In this document: piece by piece, positions 20,132-28,704 of the stretch
Layout: each line of letters begins with the position of its first letter
Numbering within the stretch: position 1 is the stretch's first letter
Source of the DNA: Geobacillus subterraneus
GTDB lineage: Bacteria; Bacillota; Bacilli; Bacillales; Anoxybacillaceae
Direction of reading: 5' to 3'
Assembly (NCBI RefSeq): GCF_001618685.1
Contig: NZ_CP014342.1
Span: forward strand, 620,001-684,000
DNA: 64,000 nucleotides
The notes under the pieces: generated by a model
Seen by the model: the letters and a program-made list of their open reading frames with translations, nothing else
The model's database searches: none
Told to the model about the DNA's origin: nothing
Position numbers and translations under genes: made by a program

Positions 20132-20220
20132 TTGTCATAACCTTCTTTCAAAATATGTAACTTTATTATACAATATTTTCGAGTCAAATCATGTAGAATT
20201 TTAGGATTAGAGGACGATGG

Positions 20221-21975
20221 GTGGAAGGTCTATCGGCCCTTTGGAAACGTTACGCCGGGAAGGAACGGATGGGCATGTGGAAAGAGGCGGTTATTGATTT
20301 TGCGGCATTCATACTGGCTCTTTTGGCGATTTGGTTGTTGCCGCTTGGGTTTAGCCGGGCTGGGGGCGCGATAGTCGTCGCAGCCGCGTTTCTCATCGCC
20401 GCGTTGGCCCGACTGGCCGAATCGGCCGTGCCGCTTTGGCAGATCGTGTTGTTGCTTGGGATCTTGTTGGCCGCGGTTTCTTATTTGTTCGACCGCCGGC
20501 TCGGCACCATCCTTTATCGGTCGGCAACAAGGAAGGAAGAACGGGACGGGCCGAATGATGAACGGATCGAAAAAACAGTGCACTTGACAAAGCCGGTAGA
20601 CGATAATGGCAAAGAAGCTGATCAGCGCGGGGCAAATGACCTAGATGATAGGCCCCGGCAAACGGCATTCGTTCAGGAACACGGATATGCCGTTTCTCGA
20701 GCGGCTTCGTCGAACGTGTCGATGCGCCTTCATGATGGTTTGAAAGTGGACGAGCCCGCTTCAGACGAGCTCGAGCCAGCGCTGAAAGATTCGGCGTCAG
20801 CGCTGAGCGAACCGGCAGCCACTGTCGATGAGCCGGGGATGTCTTCCGATGAATCAGCGTTAAGGTTAGATGACTCAAGTCCAGCTTTCGATGAACGAGG
20901 GGCAACCCGCGAACAGGATAAGGACGTCGAACGCGAAAACGAGCATGTGGAACGTTCTGCTGAGCTGTTGTCAGAATCAGCAACCTATGCGGAACAGCGT
21001 GCCCCTTTTTCGTTGCAGCCCATTGCCTTGGGAGAAGATCGCGGAGTGGCTGAGCATGGAGGAGGACGCTCTGCGCTTGCGCCTGTCTTGCTTCCGATGC
21101 AGGCGGACGATGAGGAACCGCTTCCCGATTCCGCTTTCGAATCAATCATTGCAGCCGATGAGCCGGCACGCCCTCCGCACGATTGGCTCGATGAGCTGCC
21201 GGTTGCTATGACGCCGGATATCGAAGCGGCGGCGCTGCAAGCAGGAACGTCCGCTGGCTCCCTCGCTGATGATGGCGGTAGCGGTCAAGGGTTGTTGCAG
21301 GCAATCGATCGAAGTGACGCCGCTTTCTTGTTGGCTGTTTCTGAAGCGGCTAACGACTCTGGCGATGAAAGCGAGCCCGTTTCCGAGCAGGAAACGCCGT
21401 CCGGGTCGTCTTTTAGAGAGGTGTCGCCGGACATCACCCACGTTTTGCTGCCGGAAGTGAGCGGCGCTGCTGAACAAACAGTCGATGCGGACGGGGGACA
21501 CGCGCTGTTTGCGCAACAAGGGGAGCAACAACCAAAGTCAAACGGGCAGGCCGGATGCTGCGAGTTCGAGGAAGATGGACAAACGGCAGGCCGATGGCAC
21601 GAAGACCGGGAGCGGACAGCCGGAGAACAGCAGGAAGGAGATAGGCTGCAGGAACGGAAAACGGTGCGCACAGAAGTCGTGCAGGCGGTGGCCTCTGAAT
21701 TGCGTCTGAACCGCCGCCGTTTCGATGTTGCCGACTATGAGCGCTGCCTTCTTCAATGCTTGGCAGCGCCGCTTTCCGACCGCGATTATTACGTATTGGC
21801 TCGTTTGTTAATGGAACATTATGTAATAGAACAACAGTACGATCAGTTAGCTCTATGGATTGATGAACTTATCGATCGTTTTCGCGCCTACCCGGCCATA
21901 GCCGAGGAACTGGCGCTTTGGCGGCAGTCAGCCGCGACATTAGCAAACAGTTGGGGTGAAAATGATGAAAGCTAG
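20221..21975 (+). CDS. Membrane protein with long acidic disordered region, unknown function (pilus locus)
   Basis: The product is 584 residues and is not recognised. About three hydrophobic segments lie within residues 25-92. They are followed by roughly 390 residues of low-complexity sequence rich in Asp, Glu, Ser, Ala and Pro with repeated short DE-containing motifs (such as VDEPASDELEP and LDDSSPAFDE). A more ordered helical end follows (about 490-584, LNRRRFDVADYERCLLQ). The GTG at 20221 follows GAGGA by six bases. An ATG at 20269 is a possible alternative. It overlaps the next gene by 11 bases and heads the plus-strand pilus gene run. An envelope-spanning scaffold role can be imagined but nothing in the sequence proves it. 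Confidence 0.75.
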   Translation: MEGLSALWKRYAGKERMGMWKEAVIDFAAFILALLAIWLLPLGFSRAGGAIVVAAAFLIAALARLAESAVPLWQIVLLLGILLAAVSYLFDRRLGTILYRSATRKEERDGPNDERIEKTVHLTKPVDDNGKEADQRGANDLDDRPRQTAFVQEHGYAVSRAASSNVSMRLHDGLKVDEPASDELEPALKDSASALSEPAATVDEPGMSSDESALRLDDSSPAFDERGATREQDKDVERENEHVERSAELLSESATYAEQRAPFSLQPIALGEDRGVAEHGGGRSALAPVLLPMQADDEEPLPDSAFESIIAADEPARPPHDWLDELPVAMTPDIEAAALQAGTSAGSLADDGGSGQGLLQAIDRSDAAFLLAVSEAANDSGDESEPVSEQETPSGSSFREVSPDITHVLLPEVSGAAEQTVDADGGHALFAQQGEQQPKSNGQAGCCEFEEDGQTAGRWHEDRERTAGEQQEGDRLQERKTVRTEVVQAVASELRLNRRRFDVADYERCLLQCLAAPLSDRDYYVLARLLMEHYVIEQQYDQLALWIDELIDRFRAYPAIAEELALWRQSAATLANSWGENDES

Positions 21976-22744
21976 CGCACAAATCATTGGATTGCCGATC
22001 ATCAGCATCGCGGACGGTGCGCAAATCGGCACGGTGAAAAGTTTGGTGATCAATCCGGAGAAAGGGTCAATCGATTTTTTAACGATTGAACAAGACGATG
22101 TACAGCTGAGCTTAAAAGCGATTCCGTTTAAAAAAGTGGTCGGCATTGGCGAGTTTGCCGTGACGGTCGAAACAGGGCATGATGTGATCGATCTTTCGGA
22201 AATTCCGATCGCCAATCAGCTCGTCAATAAGCAAATCCGCATTAAAAACACGAAAGCCATCACACGCAAAGGCCAGCTGCTCGGCGAAGCCAGCGAGTTT
22301 TTTATTGACGAAGAAACAGGGGAGATTATCGGCATCGCTTTACACTTAGAAAACAGAGAAGCGGTGCTGCCGGCGACGGAAGTATTGACGTACGGCAAAG
22401 ATATTTTGGTCGTTCATGACGAAGCTAAACAATCGCTTCTTGACGACCCTGTGCAGCTGTTGAAGGCGGAAAGCGGTCAACCGGTTGCGGAAATGGACGA
22501 AGACGGTCTTTCGGCCCAAATGGATGCGATGGCTGAAAACGCCGAGAACGTCGAGGCGCTGCACACGTTGCGAGAAAAACAAGTCGCGCTGTTAGCCGGA
22601 AAACGGCTGACAAAAGACGTTTATGATGCGGATGGACGCTTGTTATTGGCGGCGGGCACAACGCTTCGTGAAGAGGATGTGCGCAAGGCGCAAGAGGCCG
22701 GTCCGGGTGTCATCGTTGATGTCTCGATGAACGTGGAAGCATGA
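21965..22744 (+). CDS. Tandem PRC-barrel domain protein (pilus locus)
   Basis: The product is about 259 residues and has no signal peptide or membrane helix. Two PRC-barrel-like domains are visible at about residues 1-75 (AQIIGLPIISIADGAQIGTV) and 90-165 (RKGQLLGEASEFFIDEETGE). A charged helical linker and a C-terminal segment (DVYDADGRLLLAAGTTLREE) of the kind seen next to HD-type signalling domains follow. PRC-barrels act in RNA processing and protein binding. The job here is unknown. Two adjacent ATG codons (21962, 21965) follow GGGGTG, and the gene overlaps the one before it. Confidence 0.8.
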   Translation: MKASAQIIGLPIISIADGAQIGTVKSLVINPEKGSIDFLTIEQDDVQLSLKAIPFKKVVGIGEFAVTVETGHDVIDLSEIPIANQLVNKQIRIKNTKAITRKGQLLGEASEFFIDEETGEIIGIALHLENREAVLPATEVLTYGKDILVVHDEAKQSLLDDPVQLLKAESGQPVAEMDEDGLSAQMDAMAENAENVEALHTLREKQVALLAGKRLTKDVYDADGRLLLAAGTTLREEDVRKAQEAGPGVIVDVSMNVEA

Positions 22745-22760
22745 CGGGGGAGGGTCGGCA

Positions 22761-24119
22761 GTGAAAAAAGCGGCCCCGTGGAAACTGCTTGCTGTGATGG
22801 CCGTTTGCACGATCTATTTTATCGCCTTTTCGCATCTTGGTGTCTTTGCCTATGATGCGTTCGCCCCGGATGACGGCCGCTTGGGTGAAGGGACAGCGGC
22901 CGGCCCGGTGTCCCTGGCTGGTATGACAGCGCCTGAAGCCCGTGAGGCGGTAGCTAGCCGGGTGAACGAATGGAAGGCGACCGCATCCATTCCGTTGCGA
23001 TATCAAGAAAAACAAGTGGATCTGTCGGCGGATGTCTTTACGTTCCGTCTCGAAGAAAGTATGAAGCAGCTCGTTGACGGAAAGCGCACCCCGCTTTTTG
23101 TCATCGCGGATTTGGAAAAGTGTTTCAAAGCGTTGGAAGCTGTCGTTCCGTCATCGGCGCTTGAAGCGCTTGATGTCAAGCGGCTCGGAGAGGATTTAGC
23201 GAAGTGGGCGTCCCGGCTGCAGTCGCCGTCTTCCCCCATTGACTTAGCAAGCTACATATCATTTCCGGACGGACGCGAGCCGGTGGTGAGCGAAGCAGCC
23301 GTGCCGCTGCCTGATGCGGCGGTCGCCCGCTGGCTGTCGGAAGAGCGGCGCGTAACGATCGAAGCGGGGCAACTGTTTTCGCTTGGGGATTGGCTCAAAA
23401 AGGAAAAGGCGGATTTCAGTGATGGAGCGGCCGATTTGATCGCTTCGGCAGTTTATCAGGCAGTGCTAAAAACGAATTTTGCTATTGCCGAGCGCTACAC
23501 GAGCCGCACGCTGCCCGACGGAGTAACACTGGGTTTTGAAGCGGCCATCAGCAACGGCCGCGATTTGGAATGGTACAACCCGAACACAACTGATTACACG
23601 CTTTGGCTTCGGTATGACGGGCAAAACGTACACGCCGCGATCTCCGGCTTGCCGTTTGTCTATCAATATATCATTCGCACCGGTGAAGCGGTAGACATCG
23701 AGCCGCGCACAGTCGTTCAATACGACGCGCGCTTGGCGCCGGGTGCAAAGCAAACGAAACAAGCCGGCCGCTCGGGTCTGCTAATTGAAGTGACGCGCGA
23801 GGTGCGCGACGGGGCGCGGCTTGTGCGCAAAGAAACGGTCAGTGAAGATTTTTACCCGCCGGCGTACACGATTGAAGTGCGCGGTCTCGAGATTCCGGAA
23901 AGCAGCGTTGAGCCAAGCGGTGATGGGGAAGGCGAACCAACGGAAAGCGGAGACAGTGAATCGGCGGAATCACCGAACCCGCCGGCGGCAGAACGTAGCG
24001 AAGACGATGCGAAGAGCGGAACGGTGCCAAAAGAAGGCGATGAAGCGGGCGATAAGGAATCCGCACCTGCTGCCGGCGGCAAAGGGGAGACGGAAGCGAG
24101 CGGGGGGGAAGAAAAATGA
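22761..24119 (+). CDS. VanW/YoaR-like envelope protein with G5-like region and acidic tail (pilus locus)
   Basis: The product is 452 residues. It has an N-terminal membrane anchor (about 7-30). A region like the peptidoglycan-binding domain of YoaR-type proteins follows (VSLAGMTAPEAREAVASRV). A segment like the end of a VanW domain comes next (AERYTSRTLPDGVTLGFEAA), but the FSFN and GGGxCQ core motifs of VanW are missing. After this is a G5-like stretch (VRKETVSEDFYPPAYTIEVRG) and a Glu, Ser and Pro-rich tail from about residue 385. The GTG start follows a GGGGAGGG site. Its stop overlaps pilB by four bases (ATGA). A role in passing the pilus through the cell wall is a guess from its location. 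Confidence 0.75.
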   Translation: MKKAAPWKLLAVMAVCTIYFIAFSHLGVFAYDAFAPDDGRLGEGTAAGPVSLAGMTAPEAREAVASRVNEWKATASIPLRYQEKQVDLSADVFTFRLEESMKQLVDGKRTPLFVIADLEKCFKALEAVVPSSALEALDVKRLGEDLAKWASRLQSPSSPIDLASYISFPDGREPVVSEAAVPLPDAAVARWLSEERRVTIEAGQLFSLGDWLKKEKADFSDGAADLIASAVYQAVLKTNFAIAERYTSRTLPDGVTLGFEAAISNGRDLEWYNPNTTDYTLWLRYDGQNVHAAISGLPFVYQYIIRTGEAVDIEPRTVVQYDARLAPGAKQTKQAGRSGLLIEVTREVRDGARLVRKETVSEDFYPPAYTIEVRGLEIPESSVEPSGDGEGEPTESGDSESAESPNPPAAERSEDDAKSGTVPKEGDEAGDKESAPAAGGKGETEASGGEEK

Positions 24120-25780
24120 GCAAAAAGCAAGAACGGAAACGGCTTGGCGATTTGCTTGTCGAAGCGGGATTGATTACGGAAGAGCAGCTCGCCGAAGCGC
24201 TGCGTGAGAAGGCGCCCGGACAAAAGCTTGGCGATGCCTTGTTGCAGCGCGGCTACATTACCGAGCAGCAGCTGATTGAAGTGCTCGAGTTTCAGCTTGG
24301 CATTCCCCATGTCAGCTTATACCGCTATCCGGTCGATCCGAAAGCCACAAGCCTTGTTTCGAAAGAATTCGCCCGCCGCCATATGGTGATGCCGCTCAAA
24401 GTCGAAGGCGAGCGGCTGCTCGTCGCTATGGCTGATCCGATGGACTTTTTCGTCATTGATGATCTGCGCCTTTCAACCGGGTTTCAAATCGAGACGGCGA
24501 TCGCCTCGAAAGATGATATTTTGCGGGCGATTAATAAATATTACGACATCGATGAGGGGTTGGATGATTTTTTGCAGGCACCGACGCCGGAGACGCGCGA
24601 AGACGAGCGGGCCGATGAAGAGGATTCCCCGATTGTCCGGTTGGTGAATCAAATTTTGCAGCTTGCCGTCGAGCAGCGGGCGAGCGATATTCATATCGAC
24701 CCGCAGGAGACGAAGGTGCTCATCCGCTACCGGATCGACGGTCTTCTCCGCACCGAGCGGGCGCTGCCGAAACATATGCAAAGCATGTTGACGGCGAGAA
24801 TTAAAATTTTAGCCAATATGGATATCACGGAACATCGCGTTCCGCAAGACGGCCGGATGAAAATGGATATCGATTTTCACCCCGTCGATTTGCGCGTTTC
24901 CACATTGCCGACGGTGTACGGGGAGAAAATCGTTATGCGTGTCCTCGATCTAGGGGCGGCCTTGAACGACATTCATAAACTCGGCTTTAACTCGGTGAAC
25001 CTCGATCGTTTCATCCGCTTAATTGAACGGCCAAACGGCATCGTGCTGATCACCGGGCCGACCGGTTCGGGAAAATCGTCGACGTTATATGCCGCTTTAA
25101 ACCATTTAAACCGTGAAGAAGTGAACATCATTACGATTGAAGATCCGGTCGAATACCAAATTGAAGGAGTCAACCAAATTCAAGTGAACCCAAACGTCGG
25201 TTTGACGTTCGCTCAAGGGCTTCGCTCGATCTTGCGTCAAGACCCGAACATCATTATGGTCGGGGAAATTCGCGACCGCGAGACGGCTGAAGTGGCGATT
25301 CGCGCCTCGCTCACCGGCCATTTAGTGTTAAGCACGCTTCATACGAACGATGCGTTAAGCACGATCACCCGGTTGATCGATATGGGAATTGAGCCGTTTT
25401 TAGTCGCGACCTCGCTCGCCGGCGTCGTTTCCCAGCGGCTCGTGCGCCGCGTCTGCCGCGACTGTCAAGAAGCGTATGAACCGACGAAGCGGGAGAAAGA
25501 AATTTTCGCCCGCCGCGGAATCGAGGTGCGAACGCTCGTCCGCGGCCGCGGCTGTCCGATGTGCAACATGACCGGCTACCGCGGCCGGCTGGCGATTCAT
25601 GAGCTGCTCGTCGTTACCGATGAGATGCGGCGCGTCATTTTAAATAATGAACCGTTTTCGAAATTGCGCGAGCTCGCCCTTCAAAGCAAAATGATTTTTT
25701 TGCTTGATGACGGGCTGCTGAAAGTGAAGCAAGGGATAACAACGCTTGAAGAAGTGCTGAAAGTGGCGATTTTGCATTGA
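24116..25780 (+). CDS. pilB: Type IV pilus extension ATPase PilB
   Basis: PilB is the hexameric cytoplasmic ATPase that drives pilus extension. The product is 554 residues. The N-terminal MshEN domain has two copies of the RLGxxLxxxG...L...Q pattern, at about residues 9-32 and 37-60. This is the motif that binds cyclic di-GMP in MshE-type ATPases. The Walker A sequence GPTGSGKS is at 314-321. The secretion ATPase box (RQDPNIIMVGEIRDRETA) and a four-cysteine zinc site (CRDC ... CPMC) follow. It overlaps the VanW-like gene by four bases and precedes pilT by 12 bases. Confidence 0.95.
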   Translation: MSKKQERKRLGDLLVEAGLITEEQLAEALREKAPGQKLGDALLQRGYITEQQLIEVLEFQLGIPHVSLYRYPVDPKATSLVSKEFARRHMVMPLKVEGERLLVAMADPMDFFVIDDLRLSTGFQIETAIASKDDILRAINKYYDIDEGLDDFLQAPTPETREDERADEEDSPIVRLVNQILQLAVEQRASDIHIDPQETKVLIRYRIDGLLRTERALPKHMQSMLTARIKILANMDITEHRVPQDGRMKMDIDFHPVDLRVSTLPTVYGEKIVMRVLDLGAALNDIHKLGFNSVNLDRFIRLIERPNGIVLITGPTGSGKSSTLYAALNHLNREEVNIITIEDPVEYQIEGVNQIQVNPNVGLTFAQGLRSILRQDPNIIMVGEIRDRETAEVAIRASLTGHLVLSTLHTNDALSTITRLIDMGIEPFLVATSLAGVVSQRLVRRVCRDCQEAYEPTKREKEIFARRGIEVRTLVRGRGCPMCNMTGYRGRLAIHELLVVTDEMRRVILNNEPFSKLRELALQSKMIFLLDDGLLKVKQGITTLEEVLKVAILH

Positions 25781-25792
25781 CGGGTGAGACCG

Positions 25793-26848
25793 ATGAAGGA
25801 AAAGCTTGAGGCGTTATTGCGCGCCGCCTTTGAATGCCGCGCGTCCGATGTGCATTTAACCGTCGGCGCGCCGCCGATTTTCCGCTTGAATGGGGAGCTG
25901 AAGGCATACGGCCATGAGCGGCTTCGTTTGGAAGAGACCGAACAAATGGCAAAAGCCATCATTCCGCCGCCGCTTTGGCAGCAGTTCCAAGAAGCGGGGG
26001 AGCTCGATTTTTCGTACGGCATAGCCGGCGTCTCGCGCTTCCGTTTCAATGTGTTTAAACAGCGGTCGTGCGTGTCGCTCGCTGTGCGCCTCATTCCGAT
26101 GCGCATTCCGACGCTTGAGGAGCTCGGCATGCCGAGCGTCCTGAAACGCATCGCTGAAAAGCCGCACGGGCTCGTGCTTGTCACCGGGCCGACCGGCAGC
26201 GGCAAATCGACGACATTGGCGGCGATGATCGACTATATGAACAAAACGATGTCGAAGCATATCATTACGCTCGAGGATCCGATCGAATATTTGCATAAAC
26301 ATGGAAAATCGATCATCGACCAGCGTGAGATCGGATTTGACACCGGCAGTTTTGCTGCTGGTTTGCGCGCTGCGCTCCGCCAAGATCCGGATGTCATTTT
26401 AGTCGGGGAAATGCGCGATTTGGAGACGATTCAAACGGCGGTCACCGCCGCGGAAACGGGGCATTTAGTGTTAGGCACGCTTCATACAGCGAGCGCGCCG
26501 GCGGCGATCGAGCGGATGATTGACGTCTTTCCGCCGGCCCAGCAGGCACAGATTCGTCTCCAGCTCGCGTCCGTGCTTGTGGCCATCATCGCCCAGCGTC
26601 TGTTTCCAAACGGCCGCAAAAGCGGGCGGACAGCCGCGCTTGAGATTTTAATCAACAATGCGGCCGTTGCCAATTTGATCCGCAACAAAAAGGAGCATCA
26701 AATCGTCAACATTATGCAGACGAGCCGCAACGCGGGCATGCAGACGATGGAAATGAGCATCAAAGAGCTTGTGGCCGACGGACGCATCGATCCGCTGGCG
26801 GCTGAAGTGTATTTGGCAGGGGAGCGTGGCGAGCATGGCGCAATTTAA
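25793..26848 (+). CDS. pilT: Type IV pilus retraction ATPase PilT
   Basis: PilT powers pilus retraction and so twitching. Started at ATG 25793 the product is 351 residues, the usual size. Visible are SDVHLTVGAPPIFRLNG at the N-terminus, Walker A GPTGSGKST from residue 132, the Asp box DPDVILVGEMRD, the HTASAP histidine motif and the PilT-specific NLIRNKKEHQI near the C-terminus. A GTG at 25784 is in frame, but GGGTGAG fits as the ribosome site for the ATG. The presence of PilT marks this as a true retractable pilus rather than a competence pseudopilus. Confidence 0.95.
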   Translation: MKEKLEALLRAAFECRASDVHLTVGAPPIFRLNGELKAYGHERLRLEETEQMAKAIIPPPLWQQFQEAGELDFSYGIAGVSRFRFNVFKQRSCVSLAVRLIPMRIPTLEELGMPSVLKRIAEKPHGLVLVTGPTGSGKSTTLAAMIDYMNKTMSKHIITLEDPIEYLHKHGKSIIDQREIGFDTGSFAAGLRAALRQDPDVILVGEMRDLETIQTAVTAAETGHLVLGTLHTASAPAAIERMIDVFPPAQQAQIRLQLASVLVAIIAQRLFPNGRKSGRTAALEILINNAAVANLIRNKKEHQIVNIMQTSRNAGMQTMEMSIKELVADGRIDPLAAEVYLAGERGEHGAI

Positions 26849-28046
26849 ATACGAAGGGCGCGATCGGAGCGGACGGAAAAAGGCGGGGGTGATCGCGGCC
26901 GTCTCGCGGCGCGAGGCGGTGATCAAACTGCGGGAAAAAGGAATTCGCCCGATGGTGCTTGCCGAAGTGCCGCCGTCGGTATGGAACAAAGAAATTTCGT
27001 TCGGCCGCGCCGTGAAGCTGCAGCACTTTGTCATTTTTTTGCGCCAGTTTGCGACGCTCGTTCGTGCGGGGGTGACGATTGTCGACTCGGTTCGCATTTT
27101 AGCCGAGCAGACCGAAAGCCAATCGCTCGCCCGGGCGCTTTCGGACATCGAACAGTCATTGCGCGGAGGGAATCCGCTCTCGGCGGCCGCGGCACGCCAT
27201 CCGCGCCTGTTTCCGCCGCTGTTTGTCAACATGGTGCGCGCCGGAGAGGCGAGCGGAACGCTTGACGAGACGCTTGACCGCCTTGCGGATCATTTCGAAA
27301 AAATGCATCGGACGCGGCAAAAAATCGCTTCAGCGCTCGCCTATCCGATCGCTGTCGCCATCATCGCCACGGCGGTCGTCATCTTTTTGCTTGTCGCTGT
27401 CGTGCCGACGTTTGTTGAGATGTTTGCCGATTTTGACGCCGAGCTGCCGGCGATTACGAAGTTTGTGCTCAAAGCGAGCGGCGTAATGCAGCACTACTGG
27501 TGGGCGGCGGTGTTGCTGATCGTGGGCGCATACGTATTGTTCGCCGCGCTTCGGCAACAAAAGGCAATGAAGTATTATTTCGATTACGCGGCGATGCGGC
27601 TGCCGATTTTCGGCAAACTCGTGCAAAAGGCGGCGCTCGCCCGCATGACGCGAACGCTCAGCTCGCTTGTTGCAAGCTCGGTGCCGATTTTAGAAGCGCT
27701 GTCGATCGCCGGGCGCGTCGTCGAAAATGAAGTGATCGCTTCCGTCCTCGATGAGGCGCGCACCGCCCTTGAGCGCGGCCAGCCGCTCGCCGAGCCGCTC
27801 CGCCGTCATTGGGCGTTTCCGCCCCTCGTTTCGCAAATGATCGCCATCGGCGAACAGACCGGGGCGCTTGACGCCATGCTTGGCAAAGTCGCCGACTTTT
27901 ACGAAGCCGAAGTCGACGCCGGCACCGATCGGCTCAAATCGCTCATCGAACCGCTGATGATCGTGCTGCTCGCCGGCGTTGTCGGGACGATCGTCACTTC
28001 CATCATCGTGCCGATGTACGATATTTTTAATCATATCCAACAATAG
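26835..28046 (+). CDS. pilC: Type IV pilus inner-membrane platform protein PilC
   Basis: PilC (GspF family) is the membrane platform on which the ATPases turn pilins into the fibre. The product is 403 residues with two repeated GspF domains, each led by a cytoplasmic helical part (FLRQFATLVRAGVTIVDSV and MTRTLSSLVASSVPILEAL). Three hydrophobic segments are seen at about 170-195, 215-240 and near the C-terminus (VGTIVTSIIVPMYDIF). The ATG lies within the end of pilT (14-base overlap) and follows GGGGAG. Confidence 0.95.
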   Translation: MAQFKYEGRDRSGRKKAGVIAAVSRREAVIKLREKGIRPMVLAEVPPSVWNKEISFGRAVKLQHFVIFLRQFATLVRAGVTIVDSVRILAEQTESQSLARALSDIEQSLRGGNPLSAAAARHPRLFPPLFVNMVRAGEASGTLDETLDRLADHFEKMHRTRQKIASALAYPIAVAIIATAVVIFLLVAVVPTFVEMFADFDAELPAITKFVLKASGVMQHYWWAAVLLIVGAYVLFAALRQQKAMKYYFDYAAMRLPIFGKLVQKAALARMTRTLSSLVASSVPILEALSIAGRVVENEVIASVLDEARTALERGQPLAEPLRRHWAFPPLVSQMIAIGEQTGALDAMLGKVADFYEAEVDAGTDRLKSLIEPLMIVLLAGVVGTIVTSIIVPMYDIFNHIQQ

Positions 28047-28060
28047 ACAATAAGAACATA

Positions 28061-28089
28061 TTCCTATTTTTATTGCCTTGTTGTAGAAT
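28061..28089 (+). promoter_or_regulatory. Candidate promoter before the major pilin gene
   Basis: TTCCTA (28061-28066) and TAGAAT (28084-28089) are spaced by 17 bases in the 87-base gap between pilC and pilA. A separate promoter would fit the high need for the major pilin. Confidence 0.45.
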
Positions 28090-28133
28090 AATAGGGAAAA
28101 CGTTCTAATTTTGTTGGAAAGGGAGAGGGAACA

Positions 28134-28676
28134 ATGTTGAAGCGAATGATCAAAAACGAGCGCGGCCTGACGCTCATCGAACTGCTCGCCGTCATCGTCA
28201 TTTTAGGGATCATTGCGGCGATTGCGATTCCGGCGATTGGGGGATTGATTGACAATTCGAAAAAAGATGCGCACGTAGCAAATGCACAGCAAATGATCAA
28301 CGCAGCGAAAATCGCTGTGACGGCGGATAAGGATTTGATACCGGCGAATGGGAAGGCGAAGGCGATTTCACTTAAGTATTTAGAAGATAATGGGTATTTA
28401 GAGACTGTAAAAGATCCTGACAAAACTCAAAATGGCTATACAGAGGCCATTCCGGGGGAGAGTCAAATTACTGATGATCTTAATGTAAACGGAAGTCCAA
28501 TTAAAGATGGTACTGTGAGTGAGCCGACTTCCGGGTCTTATGTTATTATCATAAATGATAATAATAAATTTTATTATCGCGTAAAACTAGTAAATGCGCA
28601 ACGCGGAGTGCAAAGTCAAGAGGAAAATAATGCTGTTGCGGAAGATGATTTGAAACGTTCCGAAGTTCGTCCATAA
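28134..28676 (+). CDS. pilA: Major type IV prepilin
   Basis: The product is 180 residues. A short leader ending KNERG is followed by LTLIELLAVIVILGIIAAIA, a textbook prepilin cleavage site and assembly helix with Glu at +5. The globular part (about residues 45-180) is polar and Asn, Lys, Asp-rich, with no cysteine. The DNA changes character within the gene: the first ~200 bases match the GC-rich neighbours, while the part after about 28,370 is clearly AT-rich (codons such as AAT, ATT, AAA). This suggests that the exposed domain is variable or acquired. The start follows GGGAGAGGGAAC. Confidence 0.93.
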   Translation: MLKRMIKNERGLTLIELLAVIVILGIIAAIAIPAIGGLIDNSKKDAHVANAQQMINAAKIAVTADKDLIPANGKAKAISLKYLEDNGYLETVKDPDKTQNGYTEAIPGESQITDDLNVNGSPIKDGTVSEPTSGSYVIIINDNNKFYYRVKLVNAQRGVQSQEENNAVAEDDLKRSEVRP

Positions 28677-28704
28677 AAGGTGTTTTACGTAGGTTAGTTT
28701 AGAA

